Assembly: GCF_004770145.1 (NCBI RefSeq)
Contig: NZ_RQFW01000019.1
Location: 310,001 to 374,000 of the forward strand
Source of the DNA: Leptospira bourretii
GTDB taxonomy: Bacteria; Spirochaetota; Leptospiria; Leptospirales; Leptospiraceae
Reading direction: 5' to 3'
DNA: 64,000 nucleotides
Numbering within the stretch: position 1 is the first letter of the stretch; each line of letters starts with the position of its first letter. Position numbers and translations under genes: made by a program. The notes under the pieces were generated by a model. That model was not told the DNA's origin and did not search any database. It was given only the letters and a program-made list of their open reading frames with translations. Positions 16,703 through 25,698 of this stretch are shown piece after piece.

Positions 16703-17743
16703 CTAAAAAATTCCGTAAATCCTTTGGTCAAAATTACCTATATGCCTTTCCAAAGTAATGAATAAGACAATATCAGGTTTGTGTTTTAGTAATTCTTGCA
16801 ATGCTTCAGTAGTTTCATTTTGTACAAAATTGAAGGTGTCTACTTGAAAAAAACTTAAGTCAAAGAAGGACTTCATGGAATAAAAATAGGAATCGTGAAT
16901 CACCAGTATTCGTAATTTGTTCGGACGATCGCCAGATTTCTTTTTTGGCAAATATAAAAATTCTTCATCTTTCAGATACCTAGTCAAAGATAAAAAATCA
17001 CCAATATCCTTTCCACTTGATTCTCGATGAAGAATATCAAAATCATTCTCATTCAAAACTTGCACTGCAGGAAAATCCTGTTTTATTACGGAAACTAACT
17101 TTTTCGAAGCAACGAAAGCACCATTTTCATTCCAATGAGTATCTGTTTTATAATAAACTTTATTCCTTGACTTTGCATTATATAATTCTTCATGAAAAAA
17201 AACCGTTCGCCTCTTATTCCGAACAGTATCGTCGTAAATCCTAAAATATTTATCTCTCTTTATCGTTGCCTTATCCTGCACTTTCAGGTATTCAGAATAT
17301 ATATTAAATTTTTCAGGGACGACGGCTGTATAAAAAAGAATATTATTTTTTATACAGAAAGAATTCATGCGGTCTAAACCATTCCTGTATTCCAAAAACT
17401 CCTTTTCATCAAAAGAATAATCCCTACCGTTTGAACCTTTCCCTAAAAAAACAAAAATCCAATTATCGTTACCTTTAACAACTCTACGTTTGGGCGAAGA
17501 ATCTAATACAAACCAAAGAAAGTAGTTATATTTCTGAATTAACCAGTTACGTAATGGAAAATTTCTTTCCAAATAGTTTTCTATTAGTTGGAATTTCTCC
17601 TTGGATGGGGCATCTAAAATAGAAACAAAAGTAATTTCTTTATTTTTGTCTGTTGGATTTATATCACTGATTACTTTAAAAACCAGATTAAAAAACGGAA
17701 AAACTAATATAAGGATTGTTAGTTTAATTACTAATTTTTTCAT
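16703..17743 (-). CDS. AlgJ/AlgX-like SGNH O-acetyltransferase component
   Basis: 346 residues. An N-terminal membrane anchor (residues 5-25) precedes a periplasmic SGNH-type domain. GNDNWIFVFLG opens the domain, KTDTHWNENGAF carries the Asp-His pair (Asp201, His203) and VIHDSYFYSM the probable nucleophile Ser285. This is the arrangement of alginate acetylation proteins AlgJ/AlgX, which receive acetyl groups from an MBOAT protein and place them on a polysaccharide. The upstream MBOAT gene joins it by TAATG, exactly the expected partner. It likely O-acetylates O-antigen or a lipid-linked precursor in the periplasm. Confidence 0.82.
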   Translation of the reverse strand: MKKLVIKLTILILVFPFFNLVFKVISDINPTDKNKEITFVSILDAPSKEKFQLIENYLERNFPLRNWLIQKYNYFLWFVLDSSPKRRVVKGNDNWIFVFLGKGSNGRDYSFDEKEFLEYRNGLDRMNSFCIKNNILFYTAVVPEKFNIYSEYLKVQDKATIKRDKYFRIYDDTVRNKRRTVFFHEELYNAKSRNKVYYKTDTHWNENGAFVASKKLVSVIKQDFPAVQVLNENDFDILHRESSGKDIGDFLSLTRYLKDEEFLYLPKKKSGDRPNKLRILVIHDSYFYSMKSFFDLSFFQVDTFNFVQNETTEALQELLKHKPDIVLFITLERHIGNFDQRIYGIF

Positions 17744-19113
17744 TAGAACCTAAAGTATATAAATGGATTATAATTATTTGCTAACAAACAAACAATGGAG
17801 ACAGCAAAAACGAAAAAAATAGCGACCATTTTTAGAGCTGGGACAGAGTTCACCCTGCTAAACATTTTCCAGTCGTAAGAAAAGAAAATAGCAAATCCAA
17901 CACCAATAACCCATCTCAAATCAAAAATAGAAATTACTTGATCGAACTGAACTCCATTCTTACCAAACAAAATTTCAATAAAGTCTAGAGCGCTAACGAA
18001 AGATTCCAAACGAAAGAATACCCAACCAATATTAATTAATACAAAGGTAAATAGCAATTTCAGTACATTTGGTAAATAGCTAATAATATTCTGATAGTAT
18101 GTTCTTTCTAACACCAAAAAGAAACCGTGATAAATTCCCCAAATAAGAAAGTTCCAACTAGCACCGTGCCAAAAGCCGCAACAAACAAAAACAATTAACA
18201 AGTTTAAATATTGCCTTACTGGAGATTTGCGATTTCCCCCCAAAGGAATATATAAATAATCCCGAAACCAGGAAGACAGAGATATATGCCATCGACGCCA
18301 AAAGTCTTGAAAACTTAATGCTTTATAAGGGAAATTAAAATTTACGGGAAAAGTTAAACCAAAAATACGGCCAAGTCCAATTGCCATATCAGAATATCCT
18401 GAAAAATCAAAGTATATTTGAAAGCTATATGATATGATAGCTAACCAGGCTAGACCTGAACCAAAGTTGAAACTTTCTGAATTTAAAATTTCATCTGCAT
18501 AGATACCAAGCGTATTTGCTATAATAACTTTTTTCCCAAGTCCAATGACAAATATTGATACACCCTCGATCTTATCTTGATAATCAGATTTCAGCCTAGA
18601 AAGTGAATGCATCACTTCACTATACCGAACAATAGGACCTGCAATGAGCTGAGGAAAAAAGGAAATATAAAAGGAAAATCTTAAAAAATTGCGATCAGGA
18701 TAAATGTCTTTTCGATATATATCAATTAAATAAGAGATACCTTGGAATGTAAAAAATGAGATCCCGAGTGGAAGATGAATCTCATGAACCGCAATTTGTC
18801 TATAGGTTATACTTGAGAATATAGAAACAATAAAAGTCGCATATTTGAAGTATATAATGAGTAATAAATTTATTAAAATTCCAAAAAACAAAAGGACTTT
18901 TTTTCGTTTCGCAATATCAATCAGTAAACCAAACAAGAAGTTTACGATGATTGATGAAAACATAATTAATATGTATGTTTGTTCTCCCCAAAAATAGAAA
19001 AAAATACTTCCTGTTAGTAAAACTAACATTTTGTATTTCTGACCAACAATCGAAAACAAAATGTATACAATGGGAAAAAAAAGAAAAATGAAGAGAATTG
19101 TACTAAATACCAT
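17743..19113 (-). CDS. MBOAT family O-acyltransferase, AlgI-like
   Basis: 456 residues with about eleven membrane segments. MBOAT features are clear: LPLGISFFTFQGISYLID, WRRWHISLSSWFRDYLYIP at 272-290, and the two conserved histidines His316 and His329 in GFWHGASWNFLIWGIYHG. AlgI-type proteins move an acetyl group across the inner membrane to AlgJ/AlgX-like partners. The partner gene follows at once, with the stop and start overlapping as TAATG. A 55-base gap separates it from the upstream GT4 gene; I see no clear promoter there. Confidence 0.9.
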   Translation of the reverse strand: MVFSTILFIFLFFPIVYILFSIVGQKYKMLVLLTGSIFFYFWGEQTYILIMFSSIIVNFLFGLLIDIAKRKKVLLFFGILINLLLIIYFKYATFIVSIFSSITYRQIAVHEIHLPLGISFFTFQGISYLIDIYRKDIYPDRNFLRFSFYISFFPQLIAGPIVRYSEVMHSLSRLKSDYQDKIEGVSIFVIGLGKKVIIANTLGIYADEILNSESFNFGSGLAWLAIISYSFQIYFDFSGYSDMAIGLGRIFGLTFPVNFNFPYKALSFQDFWRRWHISLSSWFRDYLYIPLGGNRKSPVRQYLNLLIVFVCCGFWHGASWNFLIWGIYHGFFLVLERTYYQNIISYLPNVLKLLFTFVLINIGWVFFRLESFVSALDFIEILFGKNGVQFDQVISIFDLRWVIGVGFAIFFSYDWKMFSRVNSVPALKMVAIFFVFAVSIVCLLANNYNPFIYFRF

Positions 19114-19168
19114 AAATTTTAACTATGTAACTATTGAATGAAGAATTTACATTCGGGATAACCGAAGG

Positions 19169-20470
19169 TTAACTTCCAACCTCAACGATTTGAGAATAAA
19201 TGTCTTTTACAACCTTGGCAGTTTTTTCCCAAGTAAATTGAGATGACTGCTCCAAGGACAAGGTTGATAAAAACTTTCTATAATTGGAATCGGAAATTAA
19301 TGACTCCATTTTTTCCTTCAAACCTTCCTTATCGTTTGGATCGAGCAAAATACCGGCTTTACCGATTACCTCCGGCAACGACGAAGAATTTGATGATATT
19401 ACAGGCAAACCACATTGCATTGCCTCTAAAGGAGGAAGACCAAATCCTTCATATAAAGACATATAGACAAAAAATAATCCACCTGAATAGATAAAGGCTA
19501 ACTCATTGTCTGGTATAAACCCAAGAAATCTTACCTTAGAATTGAATTTTTCTCCAAATTTTCTTTTGGTCTCTTCAAATGAAGGACCCCAACCCTCTGT
19601 TCCAATTAGAACCAACTGAATATCATCAGCAGAGCTATTTAGATTCAAAAAAGCTTCAATGATAGTTCCTAAATTTTTTCGTGGTTCAAAAGTAGAAACA
19701 CTCACTATATATCGATCAGGAACTAGTTTGTATTTATCCAAAACTTTATTCATATGATCATCGAATGTTTTTTTGGTAAAGATATTGTTAGCTGCTAGAT
19801 ATGATACATGCGTACGCTGAGCTGAATCAGGAATCACCTTAACAATGTCATTTCGACTATGGTTAGAAATTGTTATAATGTTAGTATTGGAATTTAAATA
19901 TTTCACTAGCTTTTGAATCAAATGATTGTTGTTATCCAAAAAATATTCAGGATATAAAACGGGAATTAAGTCATAAATACTTACAACCGTATGAAGTTCT
20001 GAATAAGCAAGATATGCAGGAACTGGCAAAAAGGGGCTATGAAAGATAAATTCTTTTGTTCTAAATCTAGTAGGAATTGATTTTTTATATTGATTCAAAC
20101 CAAATAAAATATCAGCAAATAAACGAAAAAATCTAAATACAAATAATTGAATTCGATCATAAAAAGAAGGATTAATTTTATCTAACTTGTATTCAACTGC
20201 ATTCAGCCGCTGAAAAATAGAATCCCGCTTCGGCGATTTTTTATTTGGAAAAATTAACTGACTCGGAGCAATCCCTAAGTTTGTCTCCTTAATATACTCC
20301 GAAACATCAGAATAATTTCCATGAATTGCAGAGAGATACAATTCGATATTTTTATCTTTCAAAAACTGAAATAATAGATTTTCAATGACTCTAAATATCC
20401 CAGTTTTAGCTTTTTCGTCTCGAATCGACCAACCTAATACAGAAATATCAAAAATTATCTTCATGTTCAT
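19169..20470 (-). CDS. GT4 family glycosyltransferase (paralogue of 11617-12921)
   Basis: 433 residues, GT-B fold. The N-terminus (KIIFDISVLGWSIR, then KTGIFRVIENLLFQFL) and the donor domain (YIVSVSTFEPRKNLGT, EGFGLPPLEAMQCGLPV with EX7E) mirror the gene at 11617-12921 through the whole length, so the two arose by duplication. An ATG at 20470 is followed by a second at 20464 that matches the start of the relative better; either could be used. It follows the other GT4 gene by 32 bases. Donor and acceptor are unknown, though close paralogues may add the same sugar at different places. Confidence 0.87.
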   Translation of the reverse strand: MNMKIIFDISVLGWSIRDEKAKTGIFRVIENLLFQFLKDKNIELYLSAIHGNYSDVSEYIKETNLGIAPSQLIFPNKKSPKRDSIFQRLNAVEYKLDKINPSFYDRIQLFVFRFFRLFADILFGLNQYKKSIPTRFRTKEFIFHSPFLPVPAYLAYSELHTVVSIYDLIPVLYPEYFLDNNNHLIQKLVKYLNSNTNIITISNHSRNDIVKVIPDSAQRTHVSYLAANNIFTKKTFDDHMNKVLDKYKLVPDRYIVSVSTFEPRKNLGTIIEAFLNLNSSADDIQLVLIGTEGWGPSFEETKRKFGEKFNSKVRFLGFIPDNELAFIYSGGLFFVYMSLYEGFGLPPLEAMQCGLPVISSNSSSLPEVIGKAGILLDPNDKEGLKEKMESLISDSNYRKFLSTLSLEQSSQFTWEKTAKVVKDIYSQIVEVGS

Positions 20471-20502
20471 TGAATGTAAAAAACGGATCTCTTTTTAAGT
20501 TA

Positions 20503-21711
20503 TCAAAGAGTCTCTTTTGATAATATCCTATTATAAAAATCAATATGTTTGTCTGCACATCGCTCCCAAGTAAACTGTTCACTTCGAATCAAACCTTTTT
20601 GGATCATCTTTTTTCTGATTGCACTAGATCGAAATATCTGTTCAGCAGCATTTGTGATCGAATCGGGAAACCAAGGATCAAACTGAATGGCAGCATCTCC
20701 GACAACTTCAGGAAAGGAACTAGTATTACTACAAATTACTGGGCAACCAAGGGACATAGCATCAACTAAGGGAATTCCAAAACCTTCATATAAAGATGGG
20801 AACACAAACAAGGAAGCATTTTGATAATAATATTTCAGTTCTGAATCCGAAGTAAAATTAATATGTATTGTTTTGCCTAACAAATTCAATTTCTGTAAAG
20901 ATTCTTTTTCCACTCCAGATAGTTTTTTTCCACCTAACAAAACCAGATTTACTTTATACTTATAAATTATTGGAGCAATGCCTTCTATAAAATTATTAAA
21001 ATTTTTATAACCACCTCTATCGCCAACAAAGAGAATGTAATCTTTCCAGATAAAATTTAAATCCTTGTCGGGAACTTTGATTATGTTCGAGCCTAAATGA
21101 ATTACTTCGATTTTTTTCTCAGGTATTTGATAAAACTCCAACAGATCTTTTTTTGTGGATTCCGAAATCGAAATGATCTTATCAGAAAAATCACAAAGTT
21201 TTTTTCGATTTTTTAAGGCAACATCAGATAATTTATAAAATCCAGGAAATCGTTCATGGGTTAAATCATAAATAGTGATTACTTTTTTGATCCTTCTATC
21301 ATCCTTAAGTAAGTCAAAAAAATAAGTATCAAAGTAAGTGGGATGAAAAATCTGAACTTTTGAGTTTTTTAATCTTCGAGCTATTAAAGTTCGATTACGA
21401 CCGTAGATAAATCTAAAAGCGATTTTATTATAAAACAACTTTATGGATTTGTATATTGGATAGATGATTGTTTTTCCCGAAAAAGATTTCCCCCAGAGCC
21501 AATCTTCTATTTCAGGTACATCTTTAGGAAATGAAAAAAAAGAATAGGGCTTAAAATAAGCTCTATTCTTTAAGTTTTCATTCTTCGTACTAATTATGGG
21601 AACTTCAAACTCTTCCTTTTGGTTATGGAGACGCTCCATAACTTCTGCGAATAACAAAGAAATCCCGCCATACTTTTGATTTAAAAAAATTTGAAAGTCG
21701 AATACGATCAT
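20503..21711 (-). CDS. GT4 family glycosyltransferase (paralogue of 10425-11633)
   Basis: 402 residues, the same length as its relative at 10425-11633. It starts IVFDFQIFLNQKYGGISLLFAE and has DYILFVGDRGGYKNF and EGFGIPLVDAMSLGCPV, where the second glutamate of the EX7E signature is replaced by aspartate (EX7D), whereas the paralogue keeps Glu. That change is unusual in GT4 and could affect donor binding. The C-terminal QFTWERCADKHIDFYN also matches the relative. It overlaps the upstream transferase by ATGA. Confidence 0.86.
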   Translation of the reverse strand: MIVFDFQIFLNQKYGGISLLFAEVMERLHNQKEEFEVPIISTKNENLKNRAYFKPYSFFSFPKDVPEIEDWLWGKSFSGKTIIYPIYKSIKLFYNKIAFRFIYGRNRTLIARRLKNSKVQIFHPTYFDTYFFDLLKDDRRIKKVITIYDLTHERFPGFYKLSDVALKNRKKLCDFSDKIISISESTKKDLLEFYQIPEKKIEVIHLGSNIIKVPDKDLNFIWKDYILFVGDRGGYKNFNNFIEGIAPIIYKYKVNLVLLGGKKLSGVEKESLQKLNLLGKTIHINFTSDSELKYYYQNASLFVFPSLYEGFGIPLVDAMSLGCPVICSNTSSFPEVVGDAAIQFDPWFPDSITNAAEQIFRSSAIRKKMIQKGLIRSEQFTWERCADKHIDFYNRILSKETL

Positions 21712-23138
21712 AAAAATAAATTCCTGAGTTTTTTTAAGATCCTACCGAAAATATCCAACCGTGAAATTTCATTGGCTGCTTCAATCGTCCCAATGGATCT
21801 CCATTTACCAATCAATTCAATCTTTTCGATAGATGGAAATTCAAGTGTAAATTCAAAATAGCCATGGTTCGAAAAGAAACTAAAACAGTTTCCTCTTTGT
21901 TTTTGCCAATTGCCATTGATTTTAGAAGAAAATAAACTAATTGGAACTTTTTTTGTTTCGGTAAGCCCAGTTTTAATCGTTACCAAGATTTGGTCGATCT
22001 GGACTTCAAATGAAACTCCTTTTGCCAAAAGACAAAGTATCTTTATCGTTTTATCCTGAGTCACAATGTTTACTGGAAACTCTAATTTTACATTTTTGAA
22101 AACAGGAGAAATTTCAAAATTGTATTTTCCAAGTTCAACCAAATCTCCATCTTCAGGTAAATGATATAAATAAGATTCAGCTAATAAACCGGAATTTACT
22201 GACCTTTTATATAATAATCCCGAAATAGAATTGTCCAAAAGAGAATTGTAAGGTTCCATTTTAGATTCTATTTCTTTTAGGCGTAGAAACTGTGTTTTTA
22301 AATTTTCCGAGTAAAGCGAATATATTGATAAGTAAACATTTTTTGAAATATCATAAAAATCAGAAATATAGTTGAACTCGCCTTCTCTGACTTTTACATC
22401 ATGAAAATGATAAAAAATAAGATTAAACTCCCGATTCGATCTTTTTTCTTTTAAAACAATCGCACTATTCTGATCAGAATCAAATTCATATTGTTGCACA
22501 TTCCAAGGTGCCACCCCTCCTCCGAGATGTTTTAGTACATGGACTCGGTTGAATTCTGTTGTCCAATGGTCTAAGTATTTCTGATCTCCAAATTTCCCAT
22601 CTTCAATACGCGAGTAACACCATTCGAGGCAACGATCCGCCCACCAGTGCAAAACTTTTAATCCATCTACATCACTTCGAAAGAATACAAATTGAACACA
22701 ATAAATTCCAGCCGTAGCAGACTGGTCATATGCAGGAGAATAACGATGCTCAGTGATGAGCACAGAAGAATTTTCTGCCTCATCTAACAATACTTGCGGA
22801 TTAGAGAAAAAAAATAAATCTGCATCGACATATGTACAATGATCTAATTGAAACCGATCCAAACAAAAACGAATGATCCAAGGAGTACAGGTCCAACAAT
22901 ATTCCCCTTTTGATCTTTCTTCTTTTACACGGAGTAAGTCTGGTGATTCAAATTCCTTTAAGGAAATCAACTGAACAAAACTTAAGTTCAATTTTTGAAG
23001 AGATTCATAACATTCGTTATCAAATGGAAACACAAACACCTTTGCTGAAGGATCTTTTTCAGCCAAGGATTGCAACATAGTAACTCCACGGAGTAAATAA
23101 TTCGAATCAAATAATGTACAATAATAATTAATAGACAT
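21708..23138 (-). CDS. GT-A glycosyltransferase (GT8-like) with C-terminal extension
   Basis: 476 residues. The first ~260 resemble nucleotide-diphospho-sugar transferases of the GT8 type: INYYCTLFDSNYLLRGVTML, the Cys-rich CWTCTPWIIRFCLD, and the metal-binding DAD at 105-107 (YVDADLFFF), followed by GDQKYLDHW and HLGGGVAPWN. The remaining ~210 residues form an extension rich in beta-prone stretches with no recognised motif; it could be an acceptor-binding or oligomerisation domain. It lies between the fdtB aminotransferase (gap of three bases) and a GT4 gene (ATGA), so it may use the amino sugar made by FdtA/FdtB (inference). Confidence 0.75.
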   Translation of the reverse strand: MSINYYCTLFDSNYLLRGVTMLQSLAEKDPSAKVFVFPFDNECYESLQKLNLSFVQLISLKEFESPDLLRVKEERSKGEYCWTCTPWIIRFCLDRFQLDHCTYVDADLFFFSNPQVLLDEAENSSVLITEHRYSPAYDQSATAGIYCVQFVFFRSDVDGLKVLHWWADRCLEWCYSRIEDGKFGDQKYLDHWTTEFNRVHVLKHLGGGVAPWNVQQYEFDSDQNSAIVLKEKRSNREFNLIFYHFHDVKVREGEFNYISDFYDISKNVYLSIYSLYSENLKTQFLRLKEIESKMEPYNSLLDNSISGLLYKRSVNSGLLAESYLYHLPEDGDLVELGKYNFEISPVFKNVKLEFPVNIVTQDKTIKILCLLAKGVSFEVQIDQILVTIKTGLTETKKVPISLFSSKINGNWQKQRGNCFSFFSNHGYFEFTLEFPSIEKIELIGKWRSIGTIEAANEISRLDIFGRILKKLRNLFL

Positions 23139-23141
23139 TAA

Positions 23142-24254
23142 TTAGTTTTGCCACCGATTTAATACTGTTACCACCCGTTCAATTTCAGACTTCGAATGGA
23201 AAAATGAAATTGGCAAACTAAGTTCAGTTTCATGGATCTCTTCAGCAACTGGAAAAGAACCTTTCGTAATATTCCAATCTTTAAATTGGTGATTGATTAA
23301 AGCTAATTGTTTATGTGGCGGAACCGGATAATGAATTTCCGTTTTGATTCCATTTTCCAAAAGATAGGCTTTCAGCTCATCTCGACTTGTCGTTCGAACA
23401 GGGTAAATATGATGTACTTGGTAAATGGATTCGTCATCAGGAAGCGGTTTAACCAAGTGATTGGACAAACCCTCATTATAAATCTGGGCAAGTTCTTTTT
23501 TATGCTGATTTATCTTATAGAGATATTTCAGTTTTACCGAAAGAATTGCTGCTTGCATTTCATCGAGTCTCGAATTCATTCCCACAAACTCGTTATAGTA
23601 CTTAATCGATGAACCATAATTTCTTAGTTTTCTTATTTTGTTCGCTATATCTGGATCATCTGTGACAACAGCGCCTGCATCACCAAAGGCTCCTAAATTC
23701 TTAGTGGGATAAAAACTGAATGCATTGACATGGCCAAAAGTACCAACATTCTTTTTTTTATATTTTGCACCGTGGGCTTGGGCACAATCTTCAATTAAAA
23801 CTAAATTATTATTTTTGCAGATTTCGACAATTGGGTCCATATCACAGGGCCTACCGTAGAGATGCACCACCATCACAGCACAGGTGTTTTTAGTTATCTT
23901 TTCTTTTATTTTTGCAGGATCAATATTATAAGTGCCAATGGAGGGTTCTACTAAAACCGGTTTTAGACCATTTTGCATGATTGATAAAACAGTCGCAATA
24001 TACGTATTAGAGGGAACAATCACCTCCATTCCTTCTGGGAAATCATAGTATTTAAGACTTAAAGCTAAGGCATCTAGTCCAGAGGCAACACCGATACAAA
24101 ATTTATTACCATTGAATGCTGCAAACTCAGCTTCAAATTTTTCCAATTCATTGCCAAGAATAAACCAACCACTTCTAGAAACGCGCAGAACGGCTTCATC
24201 AATCTCCTCTTGGAATGGTGCGTTTAGTAGTTTTAAGTTTTCGTATTCAATCAT
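23142..24254 (-). CDS. fdtB: DegT/DnrJ/EryC1 aminotransferase, probable dTDP-3-keto-6-deoxyhexose 3-aminotransferase
   Basis: 370 residues, full length for PLP-dependent sugar aminotransferases. The Schiff-base lysine lies in [16 protein letters not shown], preceded by [12 protein letters not shown] (the aspartate that contacts the pyridine nitrogen) and [36 protein letters not shown] is typical of the FdtB/QdtB/TylB group. It overlaps by eight bases with the ketoisomerase gene upstream, the standard pairing that turns dTDP-4-keto-6-deoxyglucose into dTDP-Fuc3N or dTDP-Qui3N. The galacto/gluco choice is set by the ketoisomerase and cannot be read with confidence here, so the symbol is provisional. 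Confidence 0.85.
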   Translation of the reverse strand: MIEYENLKLLNAPFQEEIDEAVLRVSRSGWFILGNELEKFEAEFAAFNGNKFCIGVASGLDALALSLKYYDFPEGMEVIVPSNTYIATVLSIMQNGLKPVLVEPSIGTYNIDPAKIKEKITKNTCAVMVVHLYGRPCDMDPIVEICKNNNLVLIEDCAQAHGAKYKKKNVGTFGHVNAFSFYPTKNLGAFGDAGAVVTDDPDIANKIRKLRNYGSSIKYYNEFVGMNSRLDEMQAAILSVKLKYLYKINQHKKELAQIYNEGLSNHLVKPLPDDESIYQVHHIYPVRTTSRDELKAYLLENGIKTEIHYPVPPHKQLALINHQFKDWNITKGSFPVAEEIHETELSLPISFFHSKSEIERVVTVLNRWQN

Positions 24255-24681
24255 TTTTTTTATGAGTAATGTATTCTAAAAATTCATTATAGTTTCGAAG
24301 ATAATCTTTTTCATCAAAATAGCCAGAAGCATAAACTAACATAATACAACCCGATGATATTGATTCCATAGAATGCCATAATTCTTTTCCGAGGATAACT
24401 CCAACATGACTTTCATTCATCATAATCTTTTGAGAGTTTTCTCCATCATCAAGATTCAAAATAAAACTACCGCTGAGACAAAAGATGACTTGAACAGTTT
24501 CTTTATGTGCGTGATTTCCCCTGCTGACTTCGGAAGCATTTTTTTGAATGATATAGTAGGTTCGTTTAATTGCGAAAGGAATATCTCTATCGGATTCTGC
24601 AACCGTCAGACTTCCCTCTCTCTGGTCAGTAAACTGTTTTAGTCGAATATAACCTGAGTTTTTTACAATGATCTCTTCCAT
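24247..24681 (-). CDS. fdtA: dTDP-4-keto-6-deoxyglucose 3,4-ketoisomerase (FdtA/QdtA-like cupin)
   Basis: 144 residues, the usual length of the WxcM/FdtA cupin family. The catalytic histidines lie in [13 protein letters not shown]; the fold continues with [26 protein letters not shown] and the C-terminal [12 protein letters not shown]. These enzymes move the keto group from C4 to C3 so that a 3-amino sugar can be formed. The substrate would come from rmlA and rmlB about 30 kb away at the head of the same locus. No N-acyltransferase of the FdtC/QdtC kind directly follows, so the 3-amino group may be acylated by the hexapeptide protein at 30392, or altered by the nearby methyltransferases. FdtA and QdtA cannot be told apart here. 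Confidence 0.86.
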   Translation of the reverse strand: MEEIIVKNSGYIRLKQFTDQREGSLTVAESDRDIPFAIKRTYYIIQKNASEVSRGNHAHKETVQVIFCLSGSFILNLDDGENSQKIMMNESHVGVILGKELWHSMESISSGCIMLVYASGYFDEKDYLRNYNEFLEYITHKKND

Positions 24682-24780
24682 AAGAATTCTTTTTTTTTCC
24701 AGAGGAATGTATTTGATTTAAAATTCACTACTTAATGGCAGCCATCGGCAAACAATTTGAATTAAGAATGTAACCTTTGT

Positions 24781-25698
24781 TCATTTTTTTCGCATAACCA
24801 CAAGGATTGTCTGTCCCCTTACAAGCGAACGAAAAATATCGAACGAAAGAAGCAACTTATAACACTTACAAAATAAATCAAATCCTCTTCGAAGTGTCGT
24901 ACTTTGAACCTTACTTCGGAATCTTTCTCTTAATAAATTAATATAAAAATCAATATGATAAATAGCCAGAGGCTCGTATTCAACTAATTCCAGATCTAAA
25001 TCGAACTTCGTTGCTAAATACTTAAAAAAATCTAAACTAAGAGAAAGCATATGATGAGGTGGCATATCAAGCAAAACCTCCCCATACTTAATAAAACTAT
25101 CGCGATTAGGAACGGCTATCAACATATAGCCGTTATCATTTAGCAGCTTCAAAGAATTCTCCACAAAGCTCAAGGGATCATTTACGTGCTCAAACACTTC
25201 AAAACTAACAATAAAATCATATGAAGCTGATGATTCAATCAGTTGAGAAAATGTAAAATTTTTGATTGGTAACTTTTCCTTTGATGCGTAAAGAAGTGCG
25301 TCTTGGTTAAATTCAATTCCCAACGTTTCTTTTACAAAGGGGATCACCTTTTTAAGAAAATGACCTTTACCAGCGCCAATTTCCAACAAACTTTTTGGTG
25401 AGATTTTTTTAACAATCTTTGAACTGATTTCAAACTCCCATTTTTCATCCCCGTAATACCATTCGTATTTCTCGGACAATTGTTTATAAAGTTTATCTGA
25501 ACCAGCAATATCAAGCGGATAATAAAATCGTATTTTCGACTCATTGCATTCGCAAAAATATACTTCGTCTACAGATTTAAAATCATCCGAAACATCGATG
25601 CCAAACAATTCCTTCCATTGCGAAATTAAATATAAAGAAGAATATTTCTTTACAATCGTTACATTTGAATTCTTGGTGATTGGGCTAATTACTTGCAT
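24781..25698 (-). CDS. Class I SAM-dependent methyltransferase
   Basis: 305 residues. The Rossmann-type methyltransferase core starts near residue 105 with SLLEIGAGKGHFLKK (motif I); later come YDFIVSFEVFEHVNDP and LNDNGYMLIAVPNRDSF. The first ~95 residues include a short region with CECNESK and may bind the acceptor. The substrate is unknown; position between a glycosyltransferase-methyltransferase fusion and the fdtA/fdtB pair suggests O- or N-methylation of a deoxy- or amino sugar. It overlaps the upstream gene by 14 bases and is separated from fdtA by 99 bases. Confidence 0.82.
   Translation of the reverse strand: MQVISPITKNSNVTIVKKYSSLYLISQWKELFGIDVSDDFKSVDEVYFCECNESKIRFYYPLDIAGSDKLYKQLSEKYEWYYGDEKWEFEISSKIVKKISPKSLLEIGAGKGHFLKKVIPFVKETLGIEFNQDALLYASKEKLPIKNFTFSQLIESSASYDFIVSFEVFEHVNDPLSFVENSLKLLNDNGYMLIAVPNRDSFIKYGEVLLDMPPHHMLSLSLDFFKYLATKFDLDLELVEYEPLAIYHIDFYINLLRERFRSKVQSTTLRRGFDLFCKCYKLLLSFDIFRSLVRGQTILVVMRKK

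Noticed and set aside
10425..21711. Possible assembly artefact duplicating the GT4 pair.
   Set aside because: The copies differ at many residues and have different neighbours and order, so they are real paralogues.
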